Shown here: in pieces, positions 10,479-20,340 of the stretch
Layout: each line of letters starts with the position of its first letter
Position numbering within the stretch: the stretch's first letter is position 1
Assembly (NCBI RefSeq): GCF_000753795.1
Contig: NZ_JPEO01000010.1
Location: forward strand, 62,001-126,000
DNA: 64,000 bases
Direction of reading: 5' to 3'
Origin: Shewanella mangrovi
GTDB lineage: Bacteria; Pseudomonadota; Gammaproteobacteria; Enterobacterales; Shewanellaceae
Program-made: the position numbers and the translations under genes
The notes under the pieces: generated by a model
The model's input: the letters and a program-made list of their open reading frames with translations, nothing else
What the model was told of the DNA's origin: nothing
Databases searched by the model: none

Positions 10479-11698
10479 AGCGCTGTATTATTTTGATGTT
10501 AGATTCTTTCGGTATCGGTGCGACTGCTGATGCCGACAAATTTGGTGATGTCGGCGCCGACACCTTTGGCCATATTGCGGCGCAATGTGCAGTAGGGGCT
10601 GCCGACAATGCTGAGCGTAGCGGCAAGCTGCAACTGCCGAATTTGGCACAATTGGGCTTAGCCCACGCAGCTTATGAAAGCACAGGACAATTTCCCGCTG
10701 GCTTCGGCGATGCCATCGACATCATCGGTGCTTACGGTCATGCCGCTGAACTGAGTTCCGGTAAAGATACTCCCAGCGGGCATTGGGAAATGGCTGGCGT
10801 ACCGGTCTTGTATGATTGGGGCTATTTTGCCGATAAAACCAAATCGTTTCCGACTGAATTGACCGACGAGATTTTACGTCGTGCTCAGCTGTCAGGCTTC
10901 TTGGGCAATTGTCATGCGTCTGGCACCGTGATTTTGGATGAGCTCGGTGAGCAGCATATGCAAACTGGCTTGCCAATCTTCTACACCTCGGCTGACTCAG
11001 TATTTCAAATCGCTTGCCATGAAGAGACCTTTGGCCTCGAGAAATTGTACCAGTTGTGCTTAATTGCGCGCGAAGTGTTGGAACCATACAACATCGGGCG
11101 GGTGATTGCGCGGCCATTTATTGGTGCTGGCAAAGGCGCGTTTGAGCGTACGGGTAACCGCCGTGATTATGCGGTTGCGCCACCGTCAAAAACGGTGCTG
11201 GATAAGCTTAAAGATCATGGTGGACAAGTGATCAGTGTCGGTAAGATCGCTGATATTTATGCAAACTGCGGTATCACCGCTAAAGTTAAGGCAACTGGTT
11301 TAGCGGCGTTATTTGACGCAACCTTGCAGCAGCTGTCCAGTGCTGGCGATAACAGCATTATCTTTACTAATTTTGTCGATTTTGACTCGCAATTTGGCCA
11401 CCGTCGCGATGTTGCGGGTTATGCCGCCGCACTGGAATATTTCGATGCACGTTTGCCGGAGTTGCTCGCCAAGCTGCAACCCAACGATTTAGTGATTTTA
11501 ACAGCCGACCATGGGTGTGACCCAACTTGGAAGGGAACAGACCATACTCGGGAACATGTGCCTGTACTGGCATTCGGCGCCGGTTTAGCTGCGGGTTCAC
11601 TCGGGCTTCGCAATAGTTTTGCTGATATTGGTCAATCGATAGCAGCGTATTTTGACTTGGAACCAATGGAATTCGGTTCCTCATTTTTACCGCGCTGA
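10475..11698 (+). CDS. deoB: Phosphopentomutase
   Basis: Interconverts (deoxy)ribose-1-phosphate and -5-phosphate, linking the phosphorylases to DeoC. The 407-residue protein begins [20 protein letters not shown] with the N-terminal metal-binding Asp of the alkaline-phosphatase superfamily, has [15 protein letters not shown] around the catalytic Thr (about residue 97), and the metal ligands [11 protein letters not shown] and [22 protein letters not shown] start at 10475 overlaps the deoA stop by four bases; GAGGAG lies 8 bases upstream. Confidence 0.96.
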   Translation: MKRCIILMLDSFGIGATADADKFGDVGADTFGHIAAQCAVGAADNAERSGKLQLPNLAQLGLAHAAYESTGQFPAGFGDAIDIIGAYGHAAELSSGKDTPSGHWEMAGVPVLYDWGYFADKTKSFPTELTDEILRRAQLSGFLGNCHASGTVILDELGEQHMQTGLPIFYTSADSVFQIACHEETFGLEKLYQLCLIAREVLEPYNIGRVIARPFIGAGKGAFERTGNRRDYAVAPPSKTVLDKLKDHGGQVISVGKIADIYANCGITAKVKATGLAALFDATLQQLSSAGDNSIIFTNFVDFDSQFGHRRDVAGYAAALEYFDARLPELLAKLQPNDLVILTADHGCDPTWKGTDHTREHVPVLAFGAGLAAGSLGLRNSFADIGQSIAAYFDLEPMEFGSSFLPR

Positions 11699-11758
11699 AC
11701 TGACATAATAGGCGCGGTAAAATCACCACGACGGGATTTAACTTAAGAGGTTAATTTA

Positions 11759-12469
11759 ATGGCTACACCACACATCAACGCCGCTGATGGCGCTTTCGCC
11801 GAGACAGTACTGTTTCCTGGTGATCCGCTGCGTGCTAAGTACATTGCAGAGACGTTTTTGGAAGACGTGGTACAAGTGACCGATGTACGTAATATGCTGG
11901 GCTTTACGGGTACTTACAAAGGTAAAAAAGTGTCGGTAATGGGTTCAGGTATGGGCATTCCATCTTGCTCTATCTATGCGACTGAATTGATCAAAGATTA
12001 CGGCGTTAAAAACATTGTGCGTGTCGGTTCATGCGGCGCTATCAGCCAAGATGTGAAAGTGCGTGATGTGATCATCGGCATGGGCGCTTGTACTGATTCA
12101 CAAGTGAACCGTACTCGTTTCAAAGGCCATGATTTTGCCGCTGTTGCTGACTACACTCTGCTGAGCACAGTGGTAGATGCTGCTAAAGCAAAAAACATCC
12201 CAGTACGCGTGGGTAACGTTTACTCAGCCGATCTGTTCTATACTCCAGACGCTGAAATGTTCGACGTGATGGAAAAAATGGGCGTGCTTGGCGTGGAAAT
12301 GGAAGCGGCTGGTTTGTACGGTGTCGCCCATGAATTTGGTGCGCGTGCGCTGTGTGTGGTGACCGTATCCGACCATATTCGTACGGGTGAGCAAACCACC
12401 TCAGAAGAGCGTCAAACCACCTTCAATGACATGATCATCATGACTCTGGAAGCAGCACTTAATTTCTAA
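11759..12469 (+). CDS. deoD: Purine-nucleoside phosphorylase, DeoD type
   Basis: Phosphorolysis of purine (deoxy)nucleosides. The 236-residue protein shows the hexameric bacterial PNP signatures: [17 protein letters not shown] (phosphate site), [36 protein letters not shown] (ribose site) and [10 protein letters not shown] (catalytic Asp). It ends the deo cluster, 60 bases after deoB, and is followed by a strong terminator. Confidence 0.97.
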   Translation: MATPHINAADGAFAETVLFPGDPLRAKYIAETFLEDVVQVTDVRNMLGFTGTYKGKKVSVMGSGMGIPSCSIYATELIKDYGVKNIVRVGSCGAISQDVKVRDVIIGMGACTDSQVNRTRFKGHDFAAVADYTLLSTVVDAAKAKNIPVRVGNVYSADLFYTPDAEMFDVMEKMGVLGVEMEAAGLYGVAHEFGARALCVVTVSDHIRTGEQTTSEERQTTFNDMIIMTLEAALNF

Positions 12470-12496
12470 TTGTTGCCGTTCAGCAAAGAATGAGAC

Positions 12497-12523
12497 AAAA
12501 GGGGCGATTATCGCCCCTTTTTT
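12497..12523 (+). terminator. Rho-independent terminator after deoD
   Basis: A GGGGCGA / TCGCCCC stem with TTA loop, A run before and six T after it. Confidence 0.93.
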
Positions 12524-12694
12524 GTAGCTGAATTATGCCGTTGCGATAAAGCCAAACGAAAGCGGTGATTGCGACGATGCTATGCTTTGACGCTGTTTTG
12601 CTGATGTATTCACCGTTATGGTGATCATTTAGCAATAGATTGAGCGCTGTTGACTGAAAAAGCCGCATTTGAATGGTTTATCAGTAAAAAGCCC

Positions 12695-12723
12695 TTTACC
12701 TTTAATGGGGGTTTTAGCATAAT
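12695..12723 (+). promoter_or_regulatory. Sigma-70-type promoter of tRNA-Trp
   Basis: TTTACC (12695-12700), 17-base spacer, CATAAT (12718-12723). The -10 lies 14 bases upstream of the tRNA 5' end, and GC-rich sequence follows it, as is usual for stringently controlled stable RNA promoters. Confidence 0.65.
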
Positions 12724-12737
12724 GCATCCCGTTCCGT

Positions 12738-12814
12738 AGGGGTGTAGTTCCAATTGGTAGAACAGCGGTCTCCAAAACCGACGGTTGCGAGTTCGAGTCT
12801 TGCCACCCCTGCCA
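12738..12814 (+). tRNA. tRNA-Trp (anticodon CCA)
   Basis: A 77-base cloverleaf: acceptor stem AGGGGTG / CACCCCT, D-arm with GTAGTTCCAATTGGTAGAAC, anticodon arm CGGTCTCCAAAACCG with CCA anticodon, T-arm GCGAGTTCGAGTCTTGC, and an encoded GCCA 3' end. The sequence is close to the E. coli tRNA-Trp. A terminator follows. Confidence 0.96.
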
Positions 12815-12822
12815 CTAATTTC

Positions 12823-12858
12823 AACGGCTTGCACAGCAATGTGCGAGCCGTTTTCTTT
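12823..12858 (+). terminator. Terminator after tRNA-Trp
   Basis: AACGGCTTGCACA and TGTGCGAGCCGTT form a 13-bp stem with one wobble and a GCAA loop, followed by TTCTTTT. Confidence 0.88.
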
Positions 12859-13205
12859 TGTCCGCGATTAATTATTTTTTCTGCCGTATGAACTCACATC
12901 CATCGCGGTAGCACTTGGTATTCCTAGTTTTTATTCATCGTGGCATTGGTTTATCAGCTTGCTGTGTGCCACGCTAAATCGCCAACCCTCCGCTTTTAGT
13001 TATTTTGTATAACTGCGTCACATGGTTACGATTTTCCGCACCGAATTTCCTCCGGTTTGTCCGTCACATTCAATAACTGTGGCAGGGCACTAAGACTCAA
13101 AAATATTGTGATCCGCTTTGATTTACACGATGCATTATCTTGATATTCGTAAAAAATCATATAGTTTTACATTAATTAAACATTTGTAAACTTTAGTAGC
13201 TCAAA
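12859..13205. other. Intergenic region upstream of a LysR gene, no feature recognised
   Basis: 347 bases between the tRNA-Trp terminator and the LysR regulator. The last 100 bases are AT-rich and may hold the regulator's promoter. No coding sequence, repeat or RNA is supported. Confidence 0.5.
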
Positions 13206-14177
13206 ATGACCAATGACTTAATGAAGCGAATTAAAGAACTGGATGTCTTTAGTCTGATTGTTTTTAGGCATATTTTTGAGTCAGGCCATGCTAATGAAGT
13301 GGCGCGAAACTTGGGTGTCTCTGCCTCTAAAGTCAGTCGCAGTCTAAATGCATTACGTGCAGCATTTAATAATGATCTTTTCTATCGTCGTCAGCAGGGG
13401 TTAAAACCCACATTATTTGCTGAAAAACTATATCCGAATATCTGTGTGTTCACTGACTCGCTAGAGCAGTTTAAAGAAGTGTTACTTGATGAGCATTATC
13501 CGCATGAAGATATTGTGTTGAAATTAGCGGTAGTACCGATGTTTATGCCAATTATTGCGAATCGCTTATCAGAGTCAGATATTCAAACGCAATTGGGGAA
13601 AATCCAGTTGTATACGTGGGACGATAATTCTATTGACGATCTGCATAAAGGTGATTTGGATTTTGGCGTCACCGTCACGCAAGAGTTGATGGATTACCAT
13701 GAATTAACGCAGCAAAAGATTATCGACACAAAGGCTTTATGTATTGTTGCGAAGGAACAGCATCCTATCTGGCAAGACTATGATCAGTTTGAGGTGGAAC
13801 ACCTGACGCAATTTCCGTTTGTGTATATTGCGACTAAGGGCTTTAATGATCGCATAGATCCGTTTGAGCAGTATTGTCGTGAGACAGAAAAGACCTTTAC
13901 TAGCATCTCGGCGGTGAAAAACTATGCTGAGTGGTACTGTCATTTACTGACGATGAACAGTGTGTCAATCGCCCATATCGGTGAGTTAGAGGTCACCAAC
14001 AGTATGCCGGGCATTCGCGCGGCAAGAATGCCGCAAGAACAGTTTACGCGGTTAGATAACGCGCTGCGAACCCCACGGATTTATTTTATTGAACGTAGCA
14101 AATCATTACGTCGTTATAACGAAGAAACGCGGAAGTTATTATTCTCTCAATTCCATGATCTATTAAGTGATTGCTGA
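13206..14177 (+). CDS. LysR-family transcriptional regulator
   Basis: A 323-residue protein with an N-terminal winged helix-turn-helix at about residues 10-70 (HIFESGHANEVARNLGVSAS, then KVSRSLNALRAAF) and a LysR-type substrate-binding domain after about residue 95. It lies 350 bases upstream of the decaheme cytochrome gene on the same strand, with a terminator between them, so it may or may not control it. The effector cannot be predicted. Lower GC than the deo genes before it. Confidence 0.85.
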   Translation: MTNDLMKRIKELDVFSLIVFRHIFESGHANEVARNLGVSASKVSRSLNALRAAFNNDLFYRRQQGLKPTLFAEKLYPNICVFTDSLEQFKEVLLDEHYPHEDIVLKLAVVPMFMPIIANRLSESDIQTQLGKIQLYTWDDNSIDDLHKGDLDFGVTVTQELMDYHELTQQKIIDTKALCIVAKEQHPIWQDYDQFEVEHLTQFPFVYIATKGFNDRIDPFEQYCRETEKTFTSISAVKNYAEWYCHLLTMNSVSIAHIGELEVTNSMPGIRAARMPQEQFTRLDNALRTPRIYFIERSKSLRRYNEETRKLLFSQFHDLLSDC

Positions 14178-14523
14178 TATAAGTTGTGGGGTTAAGTTTC
14201 AATTAAGCTTTGTGGTAAATTAATATTCAATTAATTTTTTATTTTTAGTTTGCTTGTGATTAATTGTGTATTGATAATTTGATTTTATAAATTATATGTT
14301 TAATTGAAAGGTGCCAGGTTGGCGCCTTTTTTATTTGGTTCAATATCCTGTCGTCTATCGCGAAAACTGCAATAGTAAATTTTAAATATTAATATCCCGC
14401 ATTTATCTATTAGAGTTACGATTCACAAATAATATACAAAACTCCTACGAATAAAATCTTTTTCTTTATTATTAATTCACTGCTTAAGCAGATGTAATAA
14501 ATAAAATAGATAAGGGAATAATG
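14178..14523. other. AT-rich intergenic region upstream of the decaheme cytochrome gene
   Basis: 346 bases, strongly AT-rich. It contains the LysR-gene terminator at 14308-14332 and then about 190 bases that must hold the cytochrome promoter. No single promoter stood out among the many AT hexamers. Confidence 0.5.
14308..14332 (+). terminator. Terminator between LysR gene and cytochrome gene
   Basis: AAGGTGCCA / TGGCGCCTT stem (one G-T wobble), GGT loop, followed by six T. It is 130 bases downstream of the LysR stop. Confidence 0.8.
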
Positions 14524-16836
14524 ATGAAGAAAAGAACTGGTTTATCGTTATTAGTTCTAGCTATGACCAGCATCTTGGGGCTTAGCGCCTGTGGGGATGA
14601 TGGTAAAGATGGCGCTAATGGTGTCGATGGCGTAAATGGCGCTGATGGCCAACCTGGTGCTCCAGGGCTGTCCGCTGGGCAATTTGCTACCACTATTGAA
14701 GATCTTTCAGATCTGGTTATCACGCTAGAGCCTAGCGATATCGTCGTATCTGGTACTGATCCATTCGCAGTGAAATTTACTGCAATGGCGAAAACAGCAG
14801 CTGGCGATATGGTGCCTTTCTTGGGGCTGAAAAAAATTCAGCTGTATGTCGGTCATCAAACTGAAAACACTTCAGGCACTGGGTCAGCATATCAATGGGC
14901 AAACCATACAATGCTCAATGATGCTGGTACCAGCATGTACTGTAGCGATACAGGCGTAACTGTAGACGCTCACGGTAACGAAACCAACGCTTGTACTCTG
15001 GTTGAAGATGCCGCTAATCCAGGCACTTATACCGGTACTTGGGCACATGACGGCAATGCTCCTGTCGTGTGGGCTGAAGACGATGCCAATAGCCTGCACC
15101 GCGTTATCATCCGTAGCTATGTTACTAACGCTGAAGGTGTTCAGCTGAAAAACCGTTTGCTGACTGCACCGCTTGACTTCATTCCAGCAACTGGTGAGTT
15201 GGCAGAATCTGCAAAAGACATGGTATCAGATACTGCCTGTATCCAATGTCACGGTTCTATCGACGGCTTTGCTGAAGGTGATGAGCGTATCAACAACATC
15301 TCTCGCCACGGTGCTAACTACCAGTCAGTGAAGATGTGCGCTATGTGTCACACGCCAACCACCACTGAAACATGGCCACAAATGGGTCTGCCACTTGATT
15401 TCCCTGCGATGATCCACGCGATCCATACTGGCAGAGAAAATGCTGAATATTTCACTAGCGAAAGTGCAGTGGAAGACTTCGGTAAGATCAGCCTGCCAAT
15501 GGATGTTGCTGACTGTACTATGTGTCACCAAAACGACGAAGCTTACAACACCAGTATCACAGCGGCTGCTTGCCAAGGCTGTCATATGGGCGTGAACTTC
15601 GAAACTGGTGAAGGTCACTCAGAATTCAATCTGGCACAAGCTGATGACTCTCAATGTGCAGCTTGCCACGGTTCAGGTGAACTGGCGCCAATCAACGCGC
15701 ATAAGATTGGTGATCGCTTCGCTACTATTAACGCGTTAGACGTCAGTGTGGCTAACGTTGCCTACACTGAAGGCGCAACTGATGCTGATGCCGACACTAT
15801 CGCGGTTTCTCTGGACGCAAAATTCGACGGCGCTGCTGTTGCCGCGGACTTTGACTTCGGTGATTACACCATGTCGAGCAGAACTGTGGTGCTGTTGATT
15901 GGTACTATCGATCAATATGGTATGCCAACTGCTGCGTTCCAATTGAGTCTTGCTGGCGTTAAAGCTGATGCAAATGGTCGTCTAACTGCCACTGGCACAG
16001 GGACTTACGATTTGGCTGGTAAGAGCATCTATGTTGCTTCTAGCATCTTGCTGTGTAACAACGCAGAAGGTGGCTTAGCTGCATGTGATGGTTCTCAACA
16101 TCAAAACCGTATCTCAGTACCAATGCCAACCAAATACTGGAATCTGGCAGCTGCTGATGGCAGCAACGCTAACATCGGTCGCTTCAGCCAACCTGAACGT
16201 ATGAGTGCTGATGAAGCTGGTTGTGGCAACTGTCACGAAACCTTGGTTAACCATCACTACGGTAACCTGACCTTTAGCCAATGTTCTAACTGTCACAACA
16301 ACAACGCACCAGGTTCTGCATTCCCTAATGCCTATGTACAAACTGGTGTTGATGCTGACGGTGAACCAACCTTCGGTGCGCTGGATATCACCCCATTCGG
16401 TAACCACGATCTGGCAACTGTATCTCACCGCTTGCACAGTGGTATTCAAACAAGTGCTACTGGTGCGTTGATCTACCGTGATCAGACTGGTGCGATTGTG
16501 AACTATCCAGCGGCTGTTAGTGACTGTGGTGCTTGCCACGTTGAAGGCAAAACCGTGTTTGACAAAAACGATGGTGGTTTGACTTCAGGCCGTCGCTCAA
16601 TTGCGGTAACTAACGAAGATGGCGATACCGTATACGTATCACCAACTGCTGAAGCATGTCGTTCATGTCACGCTCACTCTGATGCAGCAGCTTATGCTCA
16701 CTTCAGAAGCAATGGCGCGGTTGTGGTTGAAGATAATTCAACTGAGCAACAACTGCCTATCGAATCATGCTCAACTTGTCACGCTGAAGGTAAAACCTAT
16801 GGTGTTGATAAAGTTCACATGAGCGTTAAGCACTAA
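14524..16836 (+). CDS. OmcA/MtrC-family decaheme c-type cytochrome, outer-membrane lipoprotein
   Basis: A 770-residue cell-surface multiheme cytochrome for extracellular electron transfer. The signal peptide ends in the lipobox LGLSAC. A collagen-like GxxGxx stretch follows (GKDGANGVDGVNGADGQPGA, residues about 28-47). Ten CXXCH haem sites are present in two pentahaem groups: Cys at about residues 239, 272, 331, 350, 378 and 567, 587, 668, 712, 749. This matches the OmcA/MtrC architecture of beta domain I, haem domain II, beta domain III and haem domain IV. The central beta domain has a cysteine pair (CNNAEGGLAAC). No mtrA/mtrB-like gene is adjacent. ATG 14524 is better spaced from AAGGGA than the ATG at 14521. 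Confidence 0.95.
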   Translation: MKKRTGLSLLVLAMTSILGLSACGDDGKDGANGVDGVNGADGQPGAPGLSAGQFATTIEDLSDLVITLEPSDIVVSGTDPFAVKFTAMAKTAAGDMVPFLGLKKIQLYVGHQTENTSGTGSAYQWANHTMLNDAGTSMYCSDTGVTVDAHGNETNACTLVEDAANPGTYTGTWAHDGNAPVVWAEDDANSLHRVIIRSYVTNAEGVQLKNRLLTAPLDFIPATGELAESAKDMVSDTACIQCHGSIDGFAEGDERINNISRHGANYQSVKMCAMCHTPTTTETWPQMGLPLDFPAMIHAIHTGRENAEYFTSESAVEDFGKISLPMDVADCTMCHQNDEAYNTSITAAACQGCHMGVNFETGEGHSEFNLAQADDSQCAACHGSGELAPINAHKIGDRFATINALDVSVANVAYTEGATDADADTIAVSLDAKFDGAAVAADFDFGDYTMSSRTVVLLIGTIDQYGMPTAAFQLSLAGVKADANGRLTATGTGTYDLAGKSIYVASSILLCNNAEGGLAACDGSQHQNRISVPMPTKYWNLAAADGSNANIGRFSQPERMSADEAGCGNCHETLVNHHYGNLTFSQCSNCHNNNAPGSAFPNAYVQTGVDADGEPTFGALDITPFGNHDLATVSHRLHSGIQTSATGALIYRDQTGAIVNYPAAVSDCGACHVEGKTVFDKNDGGLTSGRRSIAVTNEDGDTVYVSPTAEACRSCHAHSDAAAYAHFRSNGAVVVEDNSTEQQLPIESCSTCHAEGKTYGVDKVHMSVKH

Positions 16837-16844
16837 GCGTTATC

Positions 16845-16873
16845 AATAGGCACTCTACGTAAGAGTGCCTATT
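16845..16873 (+). terminator. Stem-loop after the decaheme cytochrome gene
   Basis: AATAGGCACTCT / AGAGTGCCTATT, a perfect 12-bp stem with ACGTA loop, 8 bases after the stop. There is no proper T run, so terminator function is likely but not certain. Confidence 0.6.
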
Positions 16874-16953
16874 CACATTTTGACGAGGTTTTGGTGTTGC
16901 GAGATAAGGATGTCCGTAAACCGAAGCCTCGTCTTTTCATTACAGTATTGCCA

Positions 16954-17748
16954 TTAAGGCTTTTTCACTTTAATGAAGTAACGGTCGGTATGACCAAAAA
17001 TCTGCTTATCAAATACTGACAATTCATGGCTATCTGCCGCGTTGTGGTAGATATCAGAGGTTTCAGCATCAACAAAGCCAGCTTTTTCCAATACGGCTTT
17101 AATCAGCTCAGGTTGAATGCGATGCAGCTTGGCATTATCGTTACCCGCAGTGCCAATATGATCCACCACCGCAAAGGTTGCGCCGGGTTTGAGCGCAGCG
17201 TAGACATTCTTCAAAATGGCCAGCGTGCCTTGCTCGCCGATACTGTGGTAATAGTCGTGAATATTATTGCCCCAGAACACCAAATCCAGTTGGTTGTGCA
17301 GCGGAATGGCATCCATCTCCCAGATCTCAGCTTTAACGTTATCGAGCTTGCCGGCCTCAATGCGGCTATAGAGCTGCTGGATAATTTTGCCGCTGGCCAT
17401 CTGCTCAAGATGATGATTATTTTGCGCGTAGACTGTGCCTTTATCGCCTACTGCGGCTGACAAAATCTCAGTGCTGTAACCACCGCCAGCGCCTAAATCC
17501 ATTACGGTCATGCCCGGGGTGATATTCAGAAATTGCACCATCTTCACTGGCAGTCGGCTTTTATCTTGTTCCAGCTCCGCTTGGTGAAAGGGGGCTTTGA
17601 GCAGGGTTTGCACATTGGCGACAGCCTTTGCAACGGCTTGACTGTTATCGGCAGCGACACTGGCAAATGCTGGCGTAAGTAATAGTGCTGCCATCAAGGG
17701 CAAGGTCGGCGACAACGTGCGGCGAAGGGCGGGCGAAAAAGGCTTCAT
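16954..17748 (-). CDS. Exported SAM-dependent methyltransferase-fold protein
   Basis: A 264-residue class I methyltransferase-fold protein with an N-terminal signal peptide (LPLMAALLLTPAFASVAA). Motif I reads VMDLGAGGGYSTEILS (SAM-binding glycine loop), and VVDHIGTAGND lies at the position of a later motif. Such periplasmic methyltransferase-like proteins are common in Shewanella and related genera; substrate unknown, and whether SAM is available in the periplasm is unclear. Of three tandem ATG codons (17754, 17751, 17748) the last is best spaced from AAAGGA. It converges with the decaheme cytochrome gene. Confidence 0.82.
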   Translation of the reverse strand: MKPFSPALRRTLSPTLPLMAALLLTPAFASVAADNSQAVAKAVANVQTLLKAPFHQAELEQDKSRLPVKMVQFLNITPGMTVMDLGAGGGYSTEILSAAVGDKGTVYAQNNHHLEQMASGKIIQQLYSRIEAGKLDNVKAEIWEMDAIPLHNQLDLVFWGNNIHDYYHSIGEQGTLAILKNVYAALKPGATFAVVDHIGTAGNDNAKLHRIQPELIKAVLEKAGFVDAETSDIYHNAADSHELSVFDKQIFGHTDRYFIKVKKP

Positions 17749-17936
17749 CATCATAGTCCTTTATTAATCACTAATTTGCGAGAGTCTCATACTAGCAGAC
17801 CCTTCGTGAGAAATAGCTGAATAAAATGGGTGGAAACAATCAGCTTAATTGCAGTAATGTCGAACAAGGCTGCTTATCCGTCACGGTAGGCTAGCGAGTA
17901 ATCGGATGGAATGAGCATGATAAAAAGGGAGCCATA

Positions 17937-18737
17937 GTGCGGTTAACTGTCTATCAGGTAGATGCATTTGTAGCGGATGGGCTACAAGGTAATCCGGCGG
18001 GTGTCTGCATCACTAACGCGCCGTTGAACAGCGACATTATGCAGCGAATCGCCAGCGATGTAGGGTTATCTGAAACCGCCTTTTTAGCGCTAGATAGCAT
18101 GCAGCTCAGGTGGTTTACCCCCAAGGTTGAGGTTAATTTATGTGGCCATGGCACTTTGGCTACCGCACATTTGCTGCATGAGCTCAGGTTGCTGACATCG
18201 CAGGATATGACGTTTCATACCTTGTCTGGTGAATTGAACGCCTCGATAGGGCAGCATGGCATCAGTTTAATATTTCCTGCCGCTGAGCTCATTGCTTGCC
18301 AACAACTAGATGCACGCTTACTCGAATATCTCGGTATCGCCATTAACGATGTTGTCTACAGCGCTATGTTTGGCGCGAAACAGCTCATCGTGTTAGCCGA
18401 TGAACAGCAGGTACTGAGGTTATCTCCTAATTTTAGTGGCCTTGCTTCGTTGGTTGGCCGTGGTGTTGTCGTGACGGCAAAGTCTCAACATCCGCAGTTT
18501 GATATCGTCTCACGCTACTTTGCACCTTGGGTTGGGGTGAATGAAGATCCTGTTACGGGTTCAGCGCACTGTGCGCTAGCCGTTTATTGGTGTGATGTGT
18601 TCGCTAAACCGATATTGCACGCATGGCAAGCGTCGCCCCAGGGCGGCGCCGTTACGATGGCGCTGCACGATAATCATCAAGTGCAACTGGTTGGCCAAGC
18701 GCGCACCATAACGCAAGCTCAATTTGAGGCTCTGTGA
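17937..18737 (+). CDS. PhzF-family isomerase/epimerase-like protein
   Basis: A 266-residue protein with both PhzF halves: N-terminal VYQVDAFVADGLQGNPAGVC with the catalytic-Glu motif GLSETAFL, and LCGHGTLATAHLL; C-terminal YFAPWVGVNEDPVTGSAHCA. Members include phenazine isomerase PhzF and amino-acid-like isomerases; the exact substrate cannot be read. The GTG start at 17937 follows AAAAAGGGAG. It stands alone. Confidence 0.88.
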   Translation: MRLTVYQVDAFVADGLQGNPAGVCITNAPLNSDIMQRIASDVGLSETAFLALDSMQLRWFTPKVEVNLCGHGTLATAHLLHELRLLTSQDMTFHTLSGELNASIGQHGISLIFPAAELIACQQLDARLLEYLGIAINDVVYSAMFGAKQLIVLADEQQVLRLSPNFSGLASLVGRGVVVTAKSQHPQFDIVSRYFAPWVGVNEDPVTGSAHCALAVYWCDVFAKPILHAWQASPQGGAVTMALHDNHQVQLVGQARTITQAQFEAL

Positions 18738-18750
18738 GTTATTGGTACAC

Positions 18751-18775
18751 AAAAAAGAGGCCGCTTATGCGGCCT
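18751..18775 (-). terminator. Terminator of dps (leftward)
   Basis: AGGCCGC / GCGGCCT stem with TTAT loop. On the minus strand it is followed by CTTTTTT, so it serves the leftward dps gene; it may also slow rightward transcription from the phzF-like gene. Confidence 0.8.
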
Positions 18776-18825
18776 AAAAGTAACTCAGGGAAATAAATGA
18801 TGAATAAGCAAGGGACGAATAAAAA

Positions 18826-19299
18826 CTAGTTTTGCAGCAGCGAACGTAACATCCACGCTGTTTTCTCGTGTAGCTGAATACGTTGAGTTAGCAAGTCAGC
18901 AGTGGCCTCATCATTGGCTTGGTTAACCAATGGATACAGGTTGCGGGCGTTGCGAATAATCACCTCTTGGCCTTCCAGCAATTCTTGAATCATCTGGGTG
19001 GCATCAGTCACGCCGCTATCTTCTTTAATGCCAGTCACGGCCGCAAAGGCGCTGTAAGAACCCAAGGCACGTTCACCCAATGCACGCACACGTTCAGCAA
19101 TCACATCGACGGCACCTGCCAGTTCGGTGTATTGGTCTTCAAACATTTGGTGCAAGCTGTTAAACATTGGCCCAGTCACGTTCCAGTGGAAGCTGTGGGT
19201 TTTCAAATACAGGCTATAGGTGTCGGCGAGCACTTTGTTTAATCCTGCTGCAATCTCTTGGCGATTGGCTTGATCGATACCGATGTTAATCTGACTCAT
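18826..19299 (-). CDS. Dps-family ferritin-like DNA-protection protein
   Basis: A 157-residue four-helix protein. It has the intersubunit ferroxidase residues of Dps: His in THSFHWNVTGPMF (about residues 34-46), the second His in LHQMFEDQYTEL, and the acidic pair D/E in that helix. Dps dodecamers oxidise and store iron and protect DNA from peroxide. An excellent AGGAGG site precedes the ATG at 19299. Confidence 0.93.
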   Translation of the reverse strand: MSQINIGIDQANRQEIAAGLNKVLADTYSLYLKTHSFHWNVTGPMFNSLHQMFEDQYTELAGAVDVIAERVRALGERALGSYSAFAAVTGIKEDSGVTDATQMIQELLEGQEVIIRNARNLYPLVNQANDEATADLLTQRIQLHEKTAWMLRSLLQN

Positions 19300-19474
19300 A
19301 TTGACCTCCTATTAAGTTGATGGCGTTAGTCTACCGCGCCAGCTAAAAGTTTAAAGTGGATAGAATAGATGTTACTAATCGCTTTTTTAATTGAACTTGA
19401 GTGAACATTCGCTAAGCCCCATTGCGCAGGGGATTCTGGTAAACTGTCGCTAACAGCATGTTAACGAGTGTTAA

Positions 19475-19822
19475 ATGAACAGCTATCTACACGCCATGGG
19501 AATCACCGAATGGCAGCCAAAATCGGCGCAAATTACTGAAGGTTTGTGGCTGTTAAGTGATAACAGCGCAGAGGTCAGCCTTGAGCATCCGCTGGTGCAA
19601 GAGGTACTTAAGCTGTTAGACGTGGACAGCCGCGATTGCCAAATCGCCAGCAGTGATACTGCGGCTAAGATCGCCTCAGCCAATGTGTTGTGGGATATGC
19701 GCGCTCAGGCGCAAACGGGCCGTCTGCGCAGCCAACCATTGCCGATGCTGTGCCAAAGCGCGCAAGGTAAGCGCGATTTATGGCAGCAAATCTGGCAACT
19801 GCAGGTGCAGCAACAGCAATGA
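19475..19822 (+). CDS. holD: DNA polymerase III psi subunit
   Basis: A 115-residue protein of the HolD type, which links the clamp loader to chi and SSB. Similarity is modest in this family. Support comes from the N-terminal ITEWQPK motif, the small size and the classic holD-rimI gene pair with ATGA overlap at 19819-19822. It ends in a Gln-rich tail (WQQIWQLQVQQQQ). Confidence 0.8.
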   Translation: MNSYLHAMGITEWQPKSAQITEGLWLLSDNSAEVSLEHPLVQEVLKLLDVDSRDCQIASSDTAAKIASANVLWDMRAQAQTGRLRSQPLPMLCQSAQGKRDLWQQIWQLQVQQQQ

Positions 19823-20277
19823 TCAAACCGCTGACCATAGCTGATGTGGGCAACATGCTGCCCATCGAAAACGCCGCTCACGCTCATCCGTGGAGCGAAA
19901 CCGTACTCGCCAGCTGTTTTGGCGAACGCTACCGTGTATTCGGGTTGTTTATTGACGATGAAGCTCAGCAGCCACAGCTGGTCGGTTACGCCATCTACCA
20001 ATACCTGTTTGAAGAAGCGACCTTGATGAACATCTGCATCGCGCCGAGCGCTCAGGGCAGAGGTTTAGGCTACACACTCCTCAGCCTCAGCATGCAAACG
20101 CTGGTGGATGATGCCGCCATCGAAGTGGTGTTCTTAGAAGTGCGCCAAAGCAACCAAGCCGCCATCGCCCTCTATCACAAACTTGGCTTCAGCATCGACG
20201 GCGAACGCAAAAACTACTACGAAACCGCCACCGGCCGCGAAACCGCTGTATTGATGTCAAAGCGGTTTATCAAGTAG
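19819..20277 (+). CDS. rimI: Ribosomal protein bS18 N-terminal acetyltransferase
   Basis: A 152-residue GNAT enzyme that acetylates the N terminus of S18. Acetyl-CoA motif A is IAPSAQGRGLGYTLLSL (about residues 74-90), followed by VFLEVRQSNQAAIALYHKLG (motif B, typical of RimI) and the C-terminal RKNYYETATGRETAVLMSK. The start at 19819 overlaps the holD stop. This is the last conserved gene before the cassette array. Confidence 0.94.
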   Translation: MIKPLTIADVGNMLPIENAAHAHPWSETVLASCFGERYRVFGLFIDDEAQQPQLVGYAIYQYLFEEATLMNICIAPSAQGRGLGYTLLSLSMQTLVDDAAIEVVFLEVRQSNQAAIALYHKLGFSIDGERKNYYETATGRETAVLMSKRFIK

Positions 20278-20340
20278 TTGGGACAAAAGCGTGTTAGAAC
20301 TTCAACTGTATCAGGTGAATTTCGGATAAAAATTTCTATG

